43,551 bases of DNA from Methylobacterium frigidaeris (lineage in GTDB: Bacteria; Pseudomonadota; Alphaproteobacteria; Rhizobiales; Beijerinckiaceae). Positions 40,900 to 43,551 of the stretch are shown one piece after another (position 1 is the stretch's first letter; each line of letters starts with the position of its first letter). A program made the translations under genes and the position numbers. The stretch covers positions 1-43,551 of the forward strand of contig NZ_BPQJ01000027.1 in assembly GCF_022179185.1 (NCBI RefSeq), in the 5' to 3' direction. A model generated the notes under the pieces. It saw only the letters and a program-made list of their open reading frames with translations. It was not told where the DNA came from and did not search any database.

Positions 40900-41229
40900 C
40901 TACGGGTAACCGTAGCGGGCCTTCGCCGCTGCGAGGAGACGCAGGGCCTCGCCGTCCCGGCCGGCCGCGCAGGCGCTGGAAGCGTTGGCGAGGTCGGCCG
41001 AGAAGCGCTTGCCGACCGGGGCGTTGAGGTTGCCGGTGGCGACGTCGCTGTCGACGACGGCCTGCGTGCGGGCGATGGCCGGGCCGCAGCCGGTGCCTGG
41101 GGGCAGCGCCCCGGCGGGGAGCGCGGCGACCGGACCGAGCGCGGCGGCGGGTGGGGCGGCCGGCTTCGACTGGCAGGCGGCGAGGGCGAGGAGGGCCGCG
41201 AGGGCGAGCCCGGGCTTCCAATACGACAC
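40900..41229 (-). CDS. Small lipoprotein, unknown function
   Basis: GTG 41229 gives a clear lipoprotein signal: a positive residue, a hydrophobic core of Leu and Ala, and the lipobox Leu-Ala-Ala-Cys at about residue 18. TTGGAG lies about 8 nt upstream. The 109-residue product continues with a Pro/Ala-rich linker and a short helical domain with one further Cys pair. I do not recognise a family. It is divergent from the leuA leader region. Confidence 0.75.
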   Translation of the reverse strand: MSYWKPGLALAALLALAACQSKPAAPPAAALGPVAALPAGALPPGTGCGPAIARTQAVVDSDVATGNLNAPVGKRFSADLANASSACAAGRDGEALRLLAAAKARYGYP

Positions 41230-41324
41230 GGGGAGGCTCCAACCTGGATGAGCACGTGCGGCCAAGCTTGTGGCAAGCACGGAAGGGCCGGTCAATCATG
41301 GGACGACGCCGCGTCCGCCGCGGC

Positions 41325-41353
41325 TTGTCATCGCGCCCGCAGACCGATACATA
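41325..41353 (+). promoter_or_regulatory. Candidate sigma-70 promoter for leuA
   Basis: A -35 box TTGTCA (41325-41330), a 17-nt spacer, and a -10 box TACATA (41348-41353) give close spacing. A start at about 41360 would place the leader peptide ribosome-binding site 25-30 nt downstream. Confidence 0.5.
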
Positions 41354-41398
41354 GGCTGCCCTCGCACCGGGCTCATCACCCTTCAGGAGACGCGAGCC

Positions 41399-41503
41399 GT
41401 GGCTCATGCCGGCTCCCCGCTGACGCTTCCGACGACCGCCCTCTCGGCGGCGCGGTCGCGCGCGCTCCTCCTCGGCGGCCTTCTCCTCCTTACCAGCCCC
41501 TGA
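41399..41503 (+). CDS. Leucine-rich leader peptide of leuA
   Basis: A 34-residue peptide (GTG start, TGA stop) with ten leucine residues, seven of them in nine codons near the C-terminus (runs of three and four Leu around a Gly pair). AGGAG at 41385-41389 is a good ribosome-binding site. Leader peptides rich in the regulated amino acid act as sensors: when charged tRNA-Leu is scarce, the ribosome stalls on the Leu codons and an alternative RNA fold lets leuA be expressed. The region after the stop (41504-41610) has several GC-rich complementary segments but no U-run terminator, so the downstream mechanism (terminator or ribosome-site masking) is not resolved. Confidence 0.75.
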   Translation: MAHAGSPLTLPTTALSAARSRALLLGGLLLLTSP

Positions 41504-41541
41504 GGGCCGTCCGGGCGCGCGCCTGGGCCCTTGGGGGATCT
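41496..41541 (+). promoter_or_regulatory. GC-rich hairpin region in the leuA leader
   Basis: Segments CCCC-TGA-GGGCC and GGCCC-TT-GGGG can pair around the leader stop codon, with a self-complementary GGCGCGCGCC between them. Ribosome position on the leader would decide whether this fold forms. It is the best candidate for the switching structure of leuA attenuation. Confidence 0.4.
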
Positions 41542-41613
41542 GAGGACCGAGACACCTTCTGACATGCCGCGCCCGCGCGACCTCTGATCCCGGGCGAACC
41601 AGGATTCCAGACC

Positions 41614-43185
41614 ATGACCGACACGTCTGCCCGCACCGCCTCCTCGTCCGAGCGCGTGCTGATCTTCGACACCACCCTGCGCGACGGCGAGCAGTGCCCC
41701 GGCGCCACCATGACGCTGGAGGAGAAGCTGGCGGTGGCCGAGATGCTCGACACGATGGGTGTCGACATCATCGAGGCCGGCTTCCCGATCGCCTCCAACG
41801 GCGATTTCGAGGCGGTGGCGGAGATCGCCCGCCGGTCGAAGTCGGCGGTGATCGCGGGCCTGGCTCGCGCCATCCCGGCCGACATCACCCGGGCTGGCGA
41901 GGCAGTGAAGTTCGCGCGTCGCGGGCGCATCCACACCTTCGTGTCGACCTCCCCGATCCATCTGGCCCACCAGATGCGCAAGACCGAGGACGAGGTCCTG
42001 GAGATCATCCTGAAGACGGTGGCGCAGGCCCGCGACCTCGTCGAGGACGTCGAGTGGTCGGCGATGGACGCGACCCGCACGCCGATCGACTACCTGTGCC
42101 GCTGCGTCGAGGCGGCGATCCGGGTCGGCGCCACCACCATCAACCTGCCCGACACGGTCGGCTACGCCACGCCCGAGGAGTACCGGGCGATGTTCCGCGC
42201 GGTGCGCGAGCGGGTGCCGAACTCGGACAAGGCGGTCTTTTCCGTCCATTGCCACAACGATTTAGGGTTGGCGGTGGCGAACTCGCTCGCCGGCATCGAG
42301 GGCGGCGCGCGGCAGGTCGAGTGCACCATCAACGGCATCGGCGAGCGGGCCGGCAACGCGGCGCTGGAGGAGATCGTGATGGCGATCAAGACCCGCGCCG
42401 ATGTGCTGCCCTATGCGACGGGCATCGACACCACCCAGCTCGTGCGCGCCTCGAAGCTGGTGGCCGGCGCCACCCACTTCCCGGTGCAGTACAACAAGGC
42501 GATCGTCGGCCGGAACGCCTTCGCCCACGAGAGCGGCATCCACCAGGACGGGATGCTGAAGAACCAGACCACCTACGAGATCATGACGCCGGAATCGGTC
42601 GGCGTGCACAAGACCTCGCTGGTGATGGGCAAGCATTCGGGCCGGGCCGCCTTCCGCTCGAAGCTCGACGACATGGGCTACCGGTTGTCCGACAACCAGT
42701 TCCAGGACGCGTTCGAGCGGTTCAAGGCGCTGGCCGACCGCAAGAAGCACGTCTACGACGAGGACATCGAGGCCCTGGTCGACGAGAACCTGGCCACCGC
42801 GCACGACCGCATCCGGCTCGTCTCGCTGACGGTGGTCGCCGGCACCCGCGGCCCGCAGCGGGCAACGATGAAGCTCGCCATCGAGGGCCGCACCGTCACC
42901 GAGGAGGTCGACGGCAACGGCCCGGTCGACGCGGTGTTCAACGCCATTCAGGCCCTGGTACCGCACGAGGCCTCCCTGGAGCTCTACGACGTCCACGCGG
43001 TGACCGGGGGCAGCGACGCCCAGGCCGAGGTCTCGGTGCGCCTGCGCCAGGACGACCGCATCGTCACCGCCCGCGGCGCCGACCCGGACACCCTGGTCGC
43101 CTCGGCCAAGGCCTATCTCGCCGCGCTGAACAAGCTGATGGCGGGCGCCAGCCGCCTGCACGCCCAGCACGCCGCGGCGGAGTGA
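41614..43185 (+). CDS. leuA: 2-isopropylmalate synthase
   Basis: A 523-residue enzyme that condenses acetyl-CoA with 2-oxoisovalerate, the first committed step of leucine synthesis, in the cytosol. It shows the N-terminal Asp-Thr-Thr-Leu-Arg-Asp-Gly-Glu-Gln-Cys-Pro-Gly with the metal Asp, the His-Cys-His-Asn-Asp-Leu-Gly metal motif, and Gly-Ile-Gly-Glu-Arg-Ala-Gly-Asn. The C-terminal LeuA regulatory domain (about 390-520) mediates leucine feedback inhibition. The length matches the full-length bacterial type. The gene follows the leader peptide and is followed by a weak hairpin and the tRNA-Lys pair. Regulation by leucine both at the leader and by feedback is expected. Confidence 0.97.
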   Translation: MTDTSARTASSSERVLIFDTTLRDGEQCPGATMTLEEKLAVAEMLDTMGVDIIEAGFPIASNGDFEAVAEIARRSKSAVIAGLARAIPADITRAGEAVKFARRGRIHTFVSTSPIHLAHQMRKTEDEVLEIILKTVAQARDLVEDVEWSAMDATRTPIDYLCRCVEAAIRVGATTINLPDTVGYATPEEYRAMFRAVRERVPNSDKAVFSVHCHNDLGLAVANSLAGIEGGARQVECTINGIGERAGNAALEEIVMAIKTRADVLPYATGIDTTQLVRASKLVAGATHFPVQYNKAIVGRNAFAHESGIHQDGMLKNQTTYEIMTPESVGVHKTSLVMGKHSGRAAFRSKLDDMGYRLSDNQFQDAFERFKALADRKKHVYDEDIEALVDENLATAHDRIRLVSLTVVAGTRGPQRATMKLAIEGRTVTEEVDGNGPVDAVFNAIQALVPHEASLELYDVHAVTGGSDAQAEVSVRLRQDDRIVTARGADPDTLVASAKAYLAALNKLMAGASRLHAQHAAAE

Positions 43186-43214
43186 GCGGCGCGAGCCGGC
43201 AAAAAATCGATGGT

Positions 43215-43248
43215 CCGGCGGGATCGGGACTGGACAGCCCCCCGCCGG
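43215..43248 (+). terminator. Weak hairpin after leuA
   Basis: Arms CCGGCGGG/CCCGCCGG (8 bp) with an 18-nt loop stand 29 nt after the leuA stop. There is no U-run, so intrinsic termination would be weak. Confidence 0.35.
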
Positions 43249-43312
43249 CCCATTAAACGACCCTCACCGCCGGGGCGGTTTGGTGGCTTCCCCGGGGCGC
43301 TCTTGTGAGCGC

Positions 43313-43388
<76 letters not shown>

Positions 43389-43395
43389 AAACCCC

Positions 43396-43418
43396 CAAGT
43401 TACTTTCGCGGTAACTTG
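43396..43418 (+). terminator. Hairpin between the two tRNA genes
   Basis: Perfect 8-bp arms CAAGTTAC/GTAACTTG with a 7-nt loop lie 7 nt after the first tRNA. The AT content is higher than the surroundings. It may separate or process the two transcripts. Confidence 0.5.
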
Positions 43419-43491
43419 AACCGGAGCCCTTCGGGTCGCCGGCACCACAGGAGCGGTTGGTGGCCGTTCCCCTTTCGCTCTCGCGAGCGAC

Positions 43492-43551
<60 letters not shown>

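Noticed and set aside
43200..43206. Short A-run after leuA
   Set aside because: It precedes rather than follows the hairpin on the plus strand, so it does not make an intrinsic terminator.

Overview
The window is high-GC DNA with strongly G/C-ending codons in most genes. Its gene content suggests an alphaproteobacterium of the Hyphomicrobiales, most likely a Methylobacterium/Methylorubrum-type genome; I infer this from family resemblance and ran no search. It holds about 38 intact or nearly intact genes, two decayed genes with frameshifts, one 5'-truncated gene, an unusually clear leucine-rich leader peptide in front of leuA, and two tandem tRNA-Lys genes at the right edge.

Left accessory part (1-4117). 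A phage lysis cassette lies on the minus strand: a GH108-type endolysin, a small holin-like protein, a membrane protein, and a fourth GTG-started gene that runs off the window. Next come three palindromes, a frameshifted PGN_0703-type (PD-(D/E)XK) nuclease gene with a strong hairpin after it, one weak hypothetical ORF, and copy 1 of a dispersed repeat of about 120 bp.

Metabolic and regulatory block (4118-27957). This block is bracketed by two same-orientation copies of that repeat (about 3866-3983 and 28161-28279). It contains: a carboxymuconolactone decarboxylase-like protein coupled to an exported metallo-beta-lactamase-fold hydrolase; a histidine kinase, receiver and FixJ-like regulator operon; two AraC regulators; a LysR regulator divergent from an MFS exporter; an electron-transfer operon of triheme cytochrome c, [2Fe-2S] subunit and TAT-exported molybdenum subunit; an Old Yellow Enzyme; a 5'-truncated alpha/beta hydrolase; a class III nucleotide cyclase; and a set with a YcaC-like hydrolase, XapX protein, YtcJ-like amidohydrolase, exported VOC protein, outer-membrane porin, DUF1275 protein and an Asp-nucleophile alpha/beta hydrolase.

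Right part (28160-43551). The second repeat copy is followed by a decayed IS4-type transposase gene whose start codon lies in a perfect 10-bp hairpin. After it come a patatin-like phospholipase, a histidine phosphatase and a 589-residue protein with a phosphoribosyltransferase-like core, in one co-directional run. Then follow a 1000-residue hybrid histidine kinase, an SDR with a membrane tail, a metabolite:proton symporter-type MFS with a small Rmf-like gene, a cystathionine lyase-type PLP enzyme, a small lipoprotein, the leuA leader and leuA, and the tRNA-Lys pair. This end looks chromosomal, while 1-4117 and 28160-29700 look acquired or degraded.
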